From NCBI RefSeq assembly GCF_017641085.1, contig NZ_JAEPPI010000001.1:1488001-1552000 (forward strand): a DNA stretch of 64,000 nt, read 5' to 3'. Position numbers and translations under genes: made by a program. This DNA is from Gracilimonas sp. (GTDB lineage Bacteria > Bacteroidota > Rhodothermia > Balneolales > Balneolaceae). Positions 49,096 to 57,986 of this stretch are shown piece by piece. The notes beneath the pieces are model-generated. The model saw only the letters and a list, made by a program, of their open reading frames with translations, ran no database searches and was not told the origin of the DNA. The first letter of the stretch is position 1. Every line of letters starts with the position of its first letter.

Positions 49096-51669
49096 ATGGA
49101 TAAAGTGGAAATCAAATACGGCTTTTGGCCTTATGTAGTTTACCCCGGCACAATGATCATCAGTCTGGGGATGTTTTTTGTACTAATGGCCAATGGCTTT
49201 GAGTTGCTTGCCAGTACCTATATTCCACTTACCTTTGGGGCCTTATCCATTATCTTTTTTGAGCTATACACTCCCCATCAAAAAGAATGGATTTTTGATA
49301 AGCATGATGTCATTAACGACTCACTGTTCATGCTCACCGTCCAAACTATCCTGCCTAAAATCCTCAGCTTCCTCGTTGCCATTTTCATATTACGGATGCT
49401 GGACTATTATGAACTCCAAATTACCGGACTGTGGCCCCATCACTGGTCTATGGCATTCCAGGTGATTTTAATGGTGTTTATTGCCGATTTCTTCCGTTAC
49501 TGGCTGCATAAGTTTTCCCATGAGATTCCATTTCTCTGGAAGTTTCACGCCGTTCACCATTCACCCAAAAAACTATACTGGCTAAATGTGGGGCGATTCC
49601 ATCCTGTTGAAAAAGCACTGCAGTTTCTGGGCGATGCCATGCCGTTCATTATTGTAGGAGTTTCGGAAGAGGTGCTGGCGCTTTACTTTGTTTTTTATGC
49701 GGTTAATGGCTTTTTCCAACATTGCAATATCGAACTGGAAATGGGGCCGCTTAACTATGTAATCAGCGGCCCGCAACTACATCGTTGGCATCATTCCCGA
49801 AAGATTGAAGAATCCAACACCAACTACGGAAACAACATTATTATATGGGATATTCTTTTTGGCACCTACTTTTTCCCAAAACACCGGCTTGTAGATGAAC
49901 TTGGCCTGCTCAACAAAGAGTATCCATTAGATTACCTGTCCCAATTAAAAACTCCCTTCTCCGGTGAAATAGACAAAAAAGCCCTCCCCCTCCAAGGTAT
50001 TTCCGGAATGATTTTGAATACGCTTCTGAAATTTAAAATGAAGTGGATCGAGATTACCCTTTATAACCCTTTGAAAGAACTTGCCCGATCACCTGAGAAA
50101 GTTCAGAAAGAAACATTGTCCTCTATTCTTTTGGAGAATATGAATACTCTTTATGGGAAAGAGTATAATTTTGATAAAATCACCGGTTACGAAAGTTATC
50201 GAGAGAAAGTACCGGTTAGTGAATATGAAGACATCCGGGGCTTAATCGAAAAGCAGGATCTTGAGAAAACAACTTCTTTAACTGCAGAATCTCCCCTTTT
50301 TTATAACCAAACGAGTGGAACAACTGGTCAACCTAAATACCTGCCTGTTTTAAAGAGAACACTGGCATCGTTAAGGAAGACTCAACAGATATTTTCCCTG
50401 GTTCAATACACAGCTTGTCCGGAAGCGTTTTACGGGAAGATCATAGGTTTGGTGAGTCCGGCTATAGAAGGTTATATGCCTTCCGGTAATCCTTTTGGAA
50501 GTGCCTCCGGTCATATTTATAACACCATGCCCTGGCTTGCCCGTAAGAAATACGTTATTCCTAAAGAGGTATTTCAGATTAAAGACTATGAGATAAAATA
50601 TTACATAGTGTGCCGGCTGATGATTGAGGAAAAAGATGTGACGTACCTGGGTAGTGCCAACCCTTCAAGTTTTCACAAACTTCTGGATGTTATCAATCAA
50701 AATTTTAGCCACATTTATAGCGACATCGCTTCAGGAACGTGCAAATACCTCGGAGATTTAGATCCTCGAATTATCGCTGCGGTAAACAGGAGACTAAAAC
50801 CGAATTCAAAAAGAGCTGAAGAATTGGCTCACTTGTTTAGCACCGGCGATCAAATTAGCTACAAAGAAATCTGGCCTTATCTGAAACTCCTGATTACCTG
50901 GACCGGGGGAAGCTGTGGAATCTCTCTGAAAAGTGTACTCCCCAAATTCCGAAATGATATCCGTGTTATTGATCTTGGATATTTATCCAGCGAACTAAGA
51001 GCAACGGTTACGATAAACCCGGCTACGAATGAAGGCGTACCTACGATCGGAGAAAACTTTTTTGAGTTTGTACACAGAGATGACTGGGAGAATGACCGCC
51101 CTGACTTTAAAATGATAGGAAGTTTAGAACAAGGAGAGCAATACTATATTTTTGTAACCACTCCCACCGGTTTATACCGGTACAATATGAACGATATCAT
51201 TGAAATCTCAGGTAAGTTTGAGAATACTCCCACTTTTCGCTTTATACAAAAAGGGAAAGGAGTTACAAATATAACGGGGGAGAAATTATATGTAAGCCAG
51301 GTTATTAATGCCGTAAAAAAAGCAGAACAAGAACTGAACCTTGATTTTCGTTTTTACCAAATGTTAGCTGATGAGAAATCGTCTTTATATGAATTATATA
51401 TTGAACCCGGCGAGAGAATAATTCCTTCTATCTCAGAACTCAGCCGGGTTATTGATACCGCACTGCAAGAACAGAATATAGAATACAAAACAAAAAGGGA
51501 GAGCGATCGGCTGCAGGAGTTGAAACTACATATTCTTGTGCATGGCTGTTATGAAACCTACAAAGATTTTTATTTGAAGCAAGGACAAAGAGAGGGGCAA
51601 TTTAAACCTCAAATTTTACAGTACAAGAGTAACTTTGATTTTAAAATTCAGGAGTTCGTTGCTGAATGA
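49096..51669 (+). CDS. Fatty acid hydroxylase :: GH3 acyl-amide synthetase fusion
   Basis: This 857-residue protein has two enzymes in one chain. Residues about 1-275 are a membrane-bound fatty acid hydroxylase/sterol desaturase domain with di-iron histidine boxes: H138xxxH142, H151xxHH155, H209 and H229xxHH233, among about five hydrophobic helices. Residues about 325-857 match the GH3 superfamily. NQTSGTTGQPKYLPV is the nucleotide loop, YLSSELRATV the second ATP motif, and GLYRYNMNDIIEISG and NITGEKLY mark the domain hinge. GH3 enzymes adenylate carboxylic acids and join them to amino acids or amines. The linker near 280-325 has an amphipathic segment. Stop and next start overlap (ATGA). An oxidised acyl-amide product is inference. 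Confidence 0.88.
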   Translation: MDKVEIKYGFWPYVVYPGTMIISLGMFFVLMANGFELLASTYIPLTFGALSIIFFELYTPHQKEWIFDKHDVINDSLFMLTVQTILPKILSFLVAIFILRMLDYYELQITGLWPHHWSMAFQVILMVFIADFFRYWLHKFSHEIPFLWKFHAVHHSPKKLYWLNVGRFHPVEKALQFLGDAMPFIIVGVSEEVLALYFVFYAVNGFFQHCNIELEMGPLNYVISGPQLHRWHHSRKIEESNTNYGNNIIIWDILFGTYFFPKHRLVDELGLLNKEYPLDYLSQLKTPFSGEIDKKALPLQGISGMILNTLLKFKMKWIEITLYNPLKELARSPEKVQKETLSSILLENMNTLYGKEYNFDKITGYESYREKVPVSEYEDIRGLIEKQDLEKTTSLTAESPLFYNQTSGTTGQPKYLPVLKRTLASLRKTQQIFSLVQYTACPEAFYGKIIGLVSPAIEGYMPSGNPFGSASGHIYNTMPWLARKKYVIPKEVFQIKDYEIKYYIVCRLMIEEKDVTYLGSANPSSFHKLLDVINQNFSHIYSDIASGTCKYLGDLDPRIIAAVNRRLKPNSKRAEELAHLFSTGDQISYKEIWPYLKLLITWTGGSCGISLKSVLPKFRNDIRVIDLGYLSSELRATVTINPATNEGVPTIGENFFEFVHRDDWENDRPDFKMIGSLEQGEQYYIFVTTPTGLYRYNMNDIIEISGKFENTPTFRFIQKGKGVTNITGEKLYVSQVINAVKKAEQELNLDFRFYQMLADEKSSLYELYIEPGERIIPSISELSRVIDTALQEQNIEYKTKRESDRLQELKLHILVHGCYETYKDFYLKQGQREGQFKPQILQYKSNFDFKIQEFVAE

Positions 51670-52781
51670 ACATAGATAAGCTCATAATCAAACCCCTTGA
51701 GATCCCTTTCAATTCAAGCTTTGAACATAGTTCGGCCAAACGTAAAAAAACGCAGGCTGTTTTAGTCGCTGCCAGGACTGAAAAAGGAAACACGGGGCTT
51801 GGGGAAGGTTGCCCCCGGGTATATGTAACAGGGGAAACAGTATTTACATGCATCGATTTCTTTAATAAACATGCTCCTGAAATTAAACGCCATATCCATT
51901 CTATATCTGACCTGAAACATTGGGTTTTCCAAAATAAAACCCTCATCGATAAAAACCCTTCGGCGTGGTGTGCCATTGAACTTTCCATCCTTGATGCGTT
52001 ATCAAAAGACCAGAAAACATCGGTAGAAGCCACGGTTGAAGTACCTGAATTACAACCTGCTTTTCAGTACAGTGCTGTGATTGGGATGAGCAATGAAGCG
52101 GTAGCAAGGAAAAGGATTGAAAAGTTTAATGCACTTGGCTTTAAAGATTTTAAAGTAAAGATATCCGGAAATCTGACTAAGGATAATTCCATACTACAAA
52201 CTGTCAAAGAAATTATCCCAACGGCAACCATCCGATTAGATGCCAATAACCTGTGGAATATCCCGGAACAAGCAGTGAAGTACCTTAACGGACTTACCGT
52301 GACTCCCTCAGCTATAGAAGAGCCTCTTGAAGCAGAGGACTTTGAAGGTCACAGAAAGTTTATTGAACAATCCGGAATTCCCGTAATCCTGGATGAATCT
52401 ATTTACCTGGAAGAGCATTTAGAATCCATTCTGAGTTTTTCAGAAAACTTCATCATTAACCTGAGGGTATCAAAAATGGGAAGTATTCTAAGATCTTTGA
52501 AAATGGCTGAAATGGCTGCCAGTGCCGATATCCCTTTAGTCATTGGCTCACAAGTTGGTGAGACCAGTATCTTAACCCGAGCCGCCCTAACCATTTCAAG
52601 TACATACTCTGACCGGGTCAGAGCTATGGAAGGAGCTTATGGGACTTTACTTTTAGACAGAGATGTAACGGACAAGTCCCTCATGTTTGGCAAAAATGGA
52701 GTAATAAATACCCTTGAGAGCCTTGATTATAAAAAGTTTGGTTTCGGCCTTGTTTATAGAAAAGAGTTCACGGATATATAA
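51666..52781 (+). CDS. Enolase-superfamily enzyme (muconate-lactonizing/epimerase subgroup)
   Basis: This 371-residue protein has a capping domain (1-125) and a TIM-barrel. Catalytic residues of the MLE subgroup are all visible: K163 and K165 (FKVKIS), metal ligands D192 (RLDANN), E218 (IEEP) and D243 (LDES), and K270 (RVSKMGS). Known members include muconate cycloisomerases, dipeptide epimerases and N-acylamino acid racemases. The DxD motif that dipeptide epimerases use to hold the substrate amine is not seen after the last strand; AMEGAYG occupies that area. Racemisation of an N-acyl amino acid made by the GH3 domain would fit, but this is inference. It starts inside the stop of the fusion gene. 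Confidence 0.85.
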   Translation: MNIDKLIIKPLEIPFNSSFEHSSAKRKKTQAVLVAARTEKGNTGLGEGCPRVYVTGETVFTCIDFFNKHAPEIKRHIHSISDLKHWVFQNKTLIDKNPSAWCAIELSILDALSKDQKTSVEATVEVPELQPAFQYSAVIGMSNEAVARKRIEKFNALGFKDFKVKISGNLTKDNSILQTVKEIIPTATIRLDANNLWNIPEQAVKYLNGLTVTPSAIEEPLEAEDFEGHRKFIEQSGIPVILDESIYLEEHLESILSFSENFIINLRVSKMGSILRSLKMAEMAASADIPLVIGSQVGETSILTRAALTISSTYSDRVRAMEGAYGTLLLDRDVTDKSLMFGKNGVINTLESLDYKKFGFGLVYRKEFTDI

Positions 52782-52799
52782 TCGCTTATTGCGGCTGGT

Positions 52800-55070
52800 T
52801 TAATTCCCCATTACTCTACGGATCTTAACCTGTACCCTCGGGTCCATCTCCTCTTTTCTTCGGTCTTTAAGTACGTCAACCGTTTTCTTGGCAGACAGAT
52901 ACTGCACGGCATCCAGTGCCTGGTAACGAATTCTGGGGTCCCGGTCCGCCATGAGCATTTCTATGGTTTGATTCCAGTATTCCTGGTTTTTCTCATAGGT
53001 TAGCAGAATATTGAGTGCCTGTTTTTTGATGGAATACGGATAATCTCCCAGTGCCATCCGGTCAGCAATGGATATAGATTCTCGTGTGGTATCTGTTTGA
53101 ACAGCAACCTTCAGAACGTTAATGGCTTTGTCGGCATCACCACTTCTCTCCAATCGCTCTGTTAATGATATCAGGTTATCGGCTTCGGCCAATTTTCCAT
53201 AAGTATTCAACGCCGTGGCAAATACAGTGTCTATTTCAGCCCTGATAAGTGTGTTTCTGACAGCGTATCTGACCTGTTCGTTTTCGGGATAATCAGCAAG
53301 CGCCCTTATGGCCGACAGCCTTATCGCCAAATTATCAGAATTCAATTGCTCCAGGAAGTTTTGCTCGGTCCCGGATGCGCCCTGTGTTATTTCCCCTAAG
53401 GTGGCCAGCATGGCCGCACGAACTTCCGGTTCTCCCTCAGCTTCCAGAACATCCTGCAGGGCCAGCTGTAAATCCGGGTTATCGGTATAATTTCTGAGCT
53501 GGCGAGCCGCTTCTATCTTTTCATCGGGATTGGAACTTCGAAGCTGACGAATCAAAAACATAAAGGGCTTTTGCTCCTTCAGAGTAAGGTCAAAATCGGT
53601 TTTAGGTTTCAGAGTCACATATTCGACACCCGAGATCAGCTCTACTGAAACAGAATCGGACGCACCTGTAAAGGTGATTTCTGACCGTGTGGTATCCATA
53701 AAACCATACTGAACCAGTTCCAGTCCGGCAAGGGTACCCACCGGCTCCGATTCTGCCTGAAAATGTAAAGTGAGCGAAGGCTCTAGTTCATCGTACCGAT
53801 AGTCCACTTGATAGGTATATCCTTTCTGAGCTTCCTCATCTTTATTCATAAGCGGTTCTGGCAATGCTTTCCAGTAAATCCCGGTTTGGTCGTACCAGAA
53901 GTCGGCGTATTCACTCCAACCGCTTACCTCCTGCATTTGCTGAATCAGTTCCGGCAATGATTCCCTGATGGTTTGTTTGAGAAATTCATCCTGCATATTT
54001 CCAATTCCCTGTACCCATTCATTCCAGCCTTGGATCGACTGCAGGTTATCCGGGTTCAACAGAGGTACGCTTTCATCGCTTTCAGTGACCAGAGCTTTCA
54101 AAAACTCATAGCGTGAATCGGGTGCATCAAGGTAGCGGTGGAAATTTCCCAGCCACTGTTCTGCGATCCCTCTCTTCAATTGGGAGGACAGACTTCCAAG
54201 GTTCTGGTATAAATAAATGACTCCGGCTCCTGACTGAATTTCTTCCCAGTGATTATCAGGCAGCACAACAATGTGAAGAGCCGAATACGGAAACTCGTAG
54301 GAGAACGTGTTCTCATATTTCTTCAGGCTTTCAACAGCAATAGATAACAATCCCGACCGAACTCCTTCAAGTAATGCATTTTCGGAGGCATGTATAGAGA
54401 CTTCTTTCACCCCTGAACGAGCACTTTCTGTTTGGAAACTTCCAACCGAAAAGGTAATTCCAGATACCGGAACCGCAGTTTCTGAACTCCATTCAACCCG
54501 CTTCTCTTCGGTAGAAACAACTTCATCACCTACTTTATTTCCATTAAATACAACCTGAAGATCTGCCGGAATCGTGAAACTTGCATTGACCACTGACTCC
54601 ACCTCGGGGTGATCCGGGATCGGAATCCAATGGTGGCGGGAACGTGGATTTAAAGAGGTCCACAGGTTCCCATAAACATCGGTATTAATTCCATAAGGAG
54701 AAGAACTCTCCCAGGTTACCAAAAAAGAGGTGCGTTGGTCTGCATTCAGGGTATCCTGCAACTGAATGATCAGCGAATCTGAACTCACCCTAAAATCAAG
54801 TGACTGACCGTTGTTCGAAACTTCCTTAACATCAAGATTGGATGTATTGAAAACAACTCGTGTAAGATCGGGCTGCCTGGAACTGATACGGTAGGTGCCT
54901 GTTGCTTTAATAAGTGCAGATGACGGTTCCACTGTTACTTCCAAATCGATGCTGTTCAGCAAAAAAGGCAATTCGGGGTAAGCCTTATAGTCCCAGTTTA
55001 CCGACGACTGACCGAAAAGTGTGGCTACAAAAAGAAATGTAAAAAGCGTTGTAAATAGACCTTTTTTCAT
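52800..55070 (-). CDS. M1 aminopeptidase-like pseudoenzyme with C-terminal HEAT repeats
   Basis: This 756-residue protein has a signal peptide to about residue 21. An N-terminal beta-sandwich (about 35-215) and a following helical region match the layout of M1 aminopeptidases. The zinc motif HELAHQWWGN is degenerate here, reading RGIAEQWLGN (300-309), so both zinc-binding His and the catalytic Glu are lost. The GAMEN exopeptidase loop is also replaced (EEIQSGAGVIYLY). About residues 490-756 are HEAT-type helical repeats. It is therefore probably a non-catalytic binding protein in the periplasm. The ATG shares one base with the hisN stop (TAATG), so the two genes are coupled. Confidence 0.78.
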   Translation of the reverse strand: MKKGLFTTLFTFLFVATLFGQSSVNWDYKAYPELPFLLNSIDLEVTVEPSSALIKATGTYRISSRQPDLTRVVFNTSNLDVKEVSNNGQSLDFRVSSDSLIIQLQDTLNADQRTSFLVTWESSSPYGINTDVYGNLWTSLNPRSRHHWIPIPDHPEVESVVNASFTIPADLQVVFNGNKVGDEVVSTEEKRVEWSSETAVPVSGITFSVGSFQTESARSGVKEVSIHASENALLEGVRSGLLSIAVESLKKYENTFSYEFPYSALHIVVLPDNHWEEIQSGAGVIYLYQNLGSLSSQLKRGIAEQWLGNFHRYLDAPDSRYEFLKALVTESDESVPLLNPDNLQSIQGWNEWVQGIGNMQDEFLKQTIRESLPELIQQMQEVSGWSEYADFWYDQTGIYWKALPEPLMNKDEEAQKGYTYQVDYRYDELEPSLTLHFQAESEPVGTLAGLELVQYGFMDTTRSEITFTGASDSVSVELISGVEYVTLKPKTDFDLTLKEQKPFMFLIRQLRSSNPDEKIEAARQLRNYTDNPDLQLALQDVLEAEGEPEVRAAMLATLGEITQGASGTEQNFLEQLNSDNLAIRLSAIRALADYPENEQVRYAVRNTLIRAEIDTVFATALNTYGKLAEADNLISLTERLERSGDADKAINVLKVAVQTDTTRESISIADRMALGDYPYSIKKQALNILLTYEKNQEYWNQTIEMLMADRDPRIRYQALDAVQYLSAKKTVDVLKDRRKEEMDPRVQVKIRRVMGN

Positions 55071-55840
55071 TAGTTGGTGTGTGCTTCAAATATTTTCATT
55101 ACTTCAGGGAAGAGGGCCTTGTTGGTGGAGAATCCGTTTCCTGAAAATATGGTTTCATTGCCTTCAATATCACTAAAAATGCCACCGGCCTCTTGCATCA
55201 CCGGAAGTAACGCAGCGGCATCCCAAATATTAAGTTCAGGGTCGTACATCAGGTCGGCCCGGCCGGTAGCCACCATCATGTGGCCGTAAGCATCTCCCCA
55301 TGTTCTGTGTAGTTTGGTTTTGGTCATGAGTTCCTCAAAAATTTCCTGCTGCCCCATTTCCTTAAACCTGAAAATTTCGGTTACCAACAAGGTCGCATCT
55401 TCCAGTCTGTCGGTTTTGCGTACCTGACAAGGTTCTCCATTCAGAGTGGCTCCCTCTCCAATAGCTGCGGCACAAAGTTCCTCCAAAGCCGGAGCGTAAA
55501 TGATGCCCACCTGTGGTTCATCATCCACTAAAACCCCAATCAGTGTAGTGTAAAATGGAATGCCATGAATAAAGGACTTTGTTCCATCTATTGGATCCAG
55601 TACCCACTTAATGTTACTATCTTCGTTGGTTTTGCCGTATTCTTCACCAATGATGCCATGGTCAGGAAATCGTTTCAGGATTTCCTCCCGCATTATCTGT
55701 TCTGTTTCACGATCAGCTATGGTAACGGGAGAGTCATCATCTTTGCTAATGACTTCCACATTCTTTTTAAAATATTTTAAGGTATGATGTCCGCCAATTT
55801 TAGCAATTTCGGTTGCTGCTTGTAATAAATCTTGTATCAT
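55070..55840 (-). CDS. hisN: Histidinol-phosphatase / inositol monophosphatase family enzyme
   Basis: This 256-residue member of the IMPase superfamily has metal-binding motifs GEEYG (near 71), VLDPIDGTKSFIHG (about 86-99) and IWDAAALLPVMQEAGG (about 204-219). HisN-type enzymes remove phosphate from histidinol-phosphate, and relatives act on inositol-phosphate or PAP. The preference cannot be proven by eye, but LDPIDGTKSFIHGIPFY is typical of HisN. It lacks a signal peptide, so it is cytoplasmic, although coupled to a gene for a secreted protein. It has about 55 bases upstream to the divergent YceI gene. Confidence 0.85.
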   Translation of the reverse strand: MIQDLLQAATEIAKIGGHHTLKYFKKNVEVISKDDDSPVTIADRETEQIMREEILKRFPDHGIIGEEYGKTNEDSNIKWVLDPIDGTKSFIHGIPFYTTLIGVLVDDEPQVGIIYAPALEELCAAAIGEGATLNGEPCQVRKTDRLEDATLLVTEIFRFKEMGQQEIFEELMTKTKLHRTWGDAYGHMMVATGRADLMYDPELNIWDAAALLPVMQEAGGIFSDIEGNETIFSGNGFSTNKALFPEVMKIFEAHTN

Positions 55841-55894
55841 TGAATCCGTTAATTCTTCAAACTTTTAACTAATCATCTGCTTGCTGCCAAAATT

Positions 55895-56494
55895 ATGAGT
55901 ATGAGAAAGGTTCTTCAAACAATTTTGATTCCGGCTTTGTGTTTGCTTCCCGCCTTGTCGTTTGCACAAAACGGTAAAGTACGGCTCAGCAATGAGAGTA
56001 AGTTAAGCATTAATGGAAAATCAAATGTGAATGATTTCAGATGTGAATCGGAGCACGAACTGCAGCAGGATTCCCTGGATTTTGATTATCACTTTTCAGC
56101 AGACACCATTACTGTGGATGGGGTTTCCCTGTTTCTGGAAATCAGCGAGTTTGATTGCGGGAAAAAAGCCATTAACCGAGATTTTCGAAGTACTTTAAAG
56201 TACAAGGAACATCCCTTCATACAAATTACGCTGAATGAATTGATTCTTGAGAATGAAGAGAATCCGATTCCAAAAACAGCCCATGTAACCATAACCATTG
56301 CCGGGGTTGAACGAAATTACGAAGTGCCCCTAAATGCTTTCTCCAGTACCGAAGAAGGAGCGTTGGTTGGAGGGAATAAAACGCTTTACATGACCGATTT
56401 CGGCCTCACCCCTCCCTCTCCTCTCTTTGGACTCGTTCAGGTAAGCGATGAACTGGATATTGTGTTTGATTTGGTAGTTCGGTTTGAGCCCTGA
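55895..56494 (+). CDS. YceI-like family protein, copy 1
   Basis: This 199-residue secreted protein has a signal peptide ending around Ala24-Gln25; a second ATG two codons in could also be the start. The mature part has the YceI lipocalin-like pattern: an opening strand (SKLSINGKSNVNDFRC), a central RDFRSTLKYKEHPFIQITLNEL-type stretch, and the closing TDFGLTPPSPLFGLVQVSDEL. YceI proteins bind isoprenoid or other hydrophobic ligands in the periplasm. Two cysteines (Cys50 and Cys87 by approximate count) may pair. It is divergent from hisN and convergent with the porin gene. Confidence 0.82.
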   Translation: MSMRKVLQTILIPALCLLPALSFAQNGKVRLSNESKLSINGKSNVNDFRCESEHELQQDSLDFDYHFSADTITVDGVSLFLEISEFDCGKKAINRDFRSTLKYKEHPFIQITLNELILENEENPIPKTAHVTITIAGVERNYEVPLNAFSSTEEGALVGGNKTLYMTDFGLTPPSPLFGLVQVSDELDIVFDLVVRFEP

Positions 56495-56530
56495 TATTTA
56501 CACTGTCTCTGAGCTTTAGAAATTCTCTTC

Positions 56531-56568
56531 AAAAAAAACCGCCGGCTGAATTGTTCCAACCTGCGGTT
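56531..56568 (-). terminator. Second minus-strand terminator
   Basis: On the minus strand AACCGC pairs with GCGGTT (56568-56563 with 56542-56537), with a GG/CC extension and an eight-T run (56538-56531). It stands after the terminator at 56592-56623, giving a tandem pair between convergent genes. Confidence 0.6.
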
Positions 56569-56591
56569 AATTTCAAGAATCTTTGTGATAT

Positions 56592-56623
56592 AAAAAAAGG
56601 GCGAGCCTTTCACAGCCCGCCCC
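56592..56623 (-). terminator. Rho-independent terminator of the porin gene
   Basis: On the minus strand GGGCGGGC and GCTCGCCC form the stem (56623-56599), followed by a T run (56598-56592). It starts about 20 bases after the stop of the gene at 56644. Confidence 0.8.
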
Positions 56624-56643
56624 TTTCCTATGAGGTCGGTATA

Positions 56644-57933
56644 TCAGAAGCTTACCACAGCTTCTAACATGATTCCGCTAAATTCTGCACCGGCATAGTC
56701 GCCAGAGAAACCGTCATAAGTTTGTGTTACATACTCAAGTTTGGTAAGTACGTTTTCAGTCATGAACCAGCCACCACCAATGTTGATTCGAGAGATGTCA
56801 ATTTCATCGCCGTTTGGTTCTTCACCGGATACAGTGTTGTATCGGCCACCTACGTAGAAGTTTTCATCCATTCCGAATCTGTACAGAAGTTCTGCACCAA
56901 TTTGTGTGTATGAACGAGTGTCTTCGCCGTTATCGATTGCACCGGATGTATTTTCAAATACACCGTAGAACTCAACACCCTGGAACTTCACAAATGGGTT
57001 GATCATAATAGCTGTCATTTCGCCGGCAATTGGACCACCAGGTGCACGGCTAGAAACCGCAAATGAAGGTGCGAAACGGCCTGATCGGAAGTTGCCCGGC
57101 TCAATTACGTTGTAGTAACGGCTACCGGCACGGTCACCAGAATACAGGTAGATAGAAGCATTCTGAGAGACTCGGAACATGGAACCGGTTAAACGAACTC
57201 TCAAGTCGTCGTTAACCTGGCTGTCATATCCTAATTTTGCCAAGAAAGAAGGCTTAGTTTTAACAGCACCTTCTACAGTACTTTGGTTCAGTTTACCATT
57301 GGTTAAACCAATCATTCCAAAGAGGTTACCGGTGTAGTAGTAAACTTCAGCACCAACTTCAGTGGTGAAAGAATCCATAATGTAGTTTCCTACAAATGGG
57401 TTGAGGATTGCAGAACCGTTATCACTGCGACGGAAGTGGTTGTCACCATAGTTGTTTTCCATGTGACCTACTTTGATTCGGATATTGTCGCTAAGACTTG
57501 AAAGGAATCCTTCCTCGATGAAGTCAAAACTATCAATCTGCAGATATCCACCTTTCACATATGTTTCAGTGTGGTTTTGAGATGATAGGTAAGTACGAAG
57601 GTGCATTCTCATACCGGGAGCAAGAGCAACATCCAGATCCAGGTTAGAAGTAGCAAGGTTGAAGTTATTCTCTAAGTCTGCAAGACTACCTGCATCGTTA
57701 TCATGGCTTATGCCTTGAAACTGAAGTGCGTTAGAGCCACCGATTCGTACATAAACACCGTCGAAGGATTTATCTGTTGTGAATGGTGCTTCAAATACAT
57801 TCAGGCCTGCTTTTGTAGCCGGTACAAAGTATTGAATGTTGTTGCGTTCCTGAGCTGATAAGTTCGTTGCCGAAAAGAAGGCGAGAACAAAAGCTGTAAG
57901 TACGGTTGTGAAATATTTTACGTTAGATTTCAT
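56644..57933 (-). CDS. Outer-membrane porin-like beta-barrel protein
   Basis: This 429-residue protein has a signal peptide ending near Ala27. The mature sequence is a series of amphipathic strands with Gly/Asn-rich turns, and the last strand ends in Phe (ISMLEAVVSF-type end, EAVVSF). This is the pattern of a trimeric or phosphate-selective porin. Recognisable parts are YVKGGYLQIDSF, IRIKVGHMENNYGDNHFRRSD, as in OprO/OprP-like porins, and YFVGGRYN-like YVGGRYN. Substrate is unknown. A YceI gene lies 53 bases upstream on the same strand, and an unusual GTTA tetranucleotide run (57957-57971) is in the gap. Its own terminator follows. Confidence 0.78.
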   Translation of the reverse strand: MKSNVKYFTTVLTAFVLAFFSATNLSAQERNNIQYFVPATKAGLNVFEAPFTTDKSFDGVYVRIGGSNALQFQGISHDNDAGSLADLENNFNLATSNLDLDVALAPGMRMHLRTYLSSQNHTETYVKGGYLQIDSFDFIEEGFLSSLSDNIRIKVGHMENNYGDNHFRRSDNGSAILNPFVGNYIMDSFTTEVGAEVYYYTGNLFGMIGLTNGKLNQSTVEGAVKTKPSFLAKLGYDSQVNDDLRVRLTGSMFRVSQNASIYLYSGDRAGSRYYNVIEPGNFRSGRFAPSFAVSSRAPGGPIAGEMTAIMINPFVKFQGVEFYGVFENTSGAIDNGEDTRSYTQIGAELLYRFGMDENFYVGGRYNTVSGEEPNGDEIDISRINIGGGWFMTENVLTKLEYVTQTYDGFSGDYAGAEFSGIMLEAVVSF

Positions 57934-57986
57934 GACCTTAGGATTTAGTGTTGTTGGTTAGTTAGTTAGTTGTTGTTTATTGAAAT

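Noticed and set aside
57957-57971. GTTA tetranucleotide run upstream of the porin as a phase-variation tract
   Set aside because: Fewer than four copies are present, which is too short to expect frequent slippage; noted in the porin entry only.
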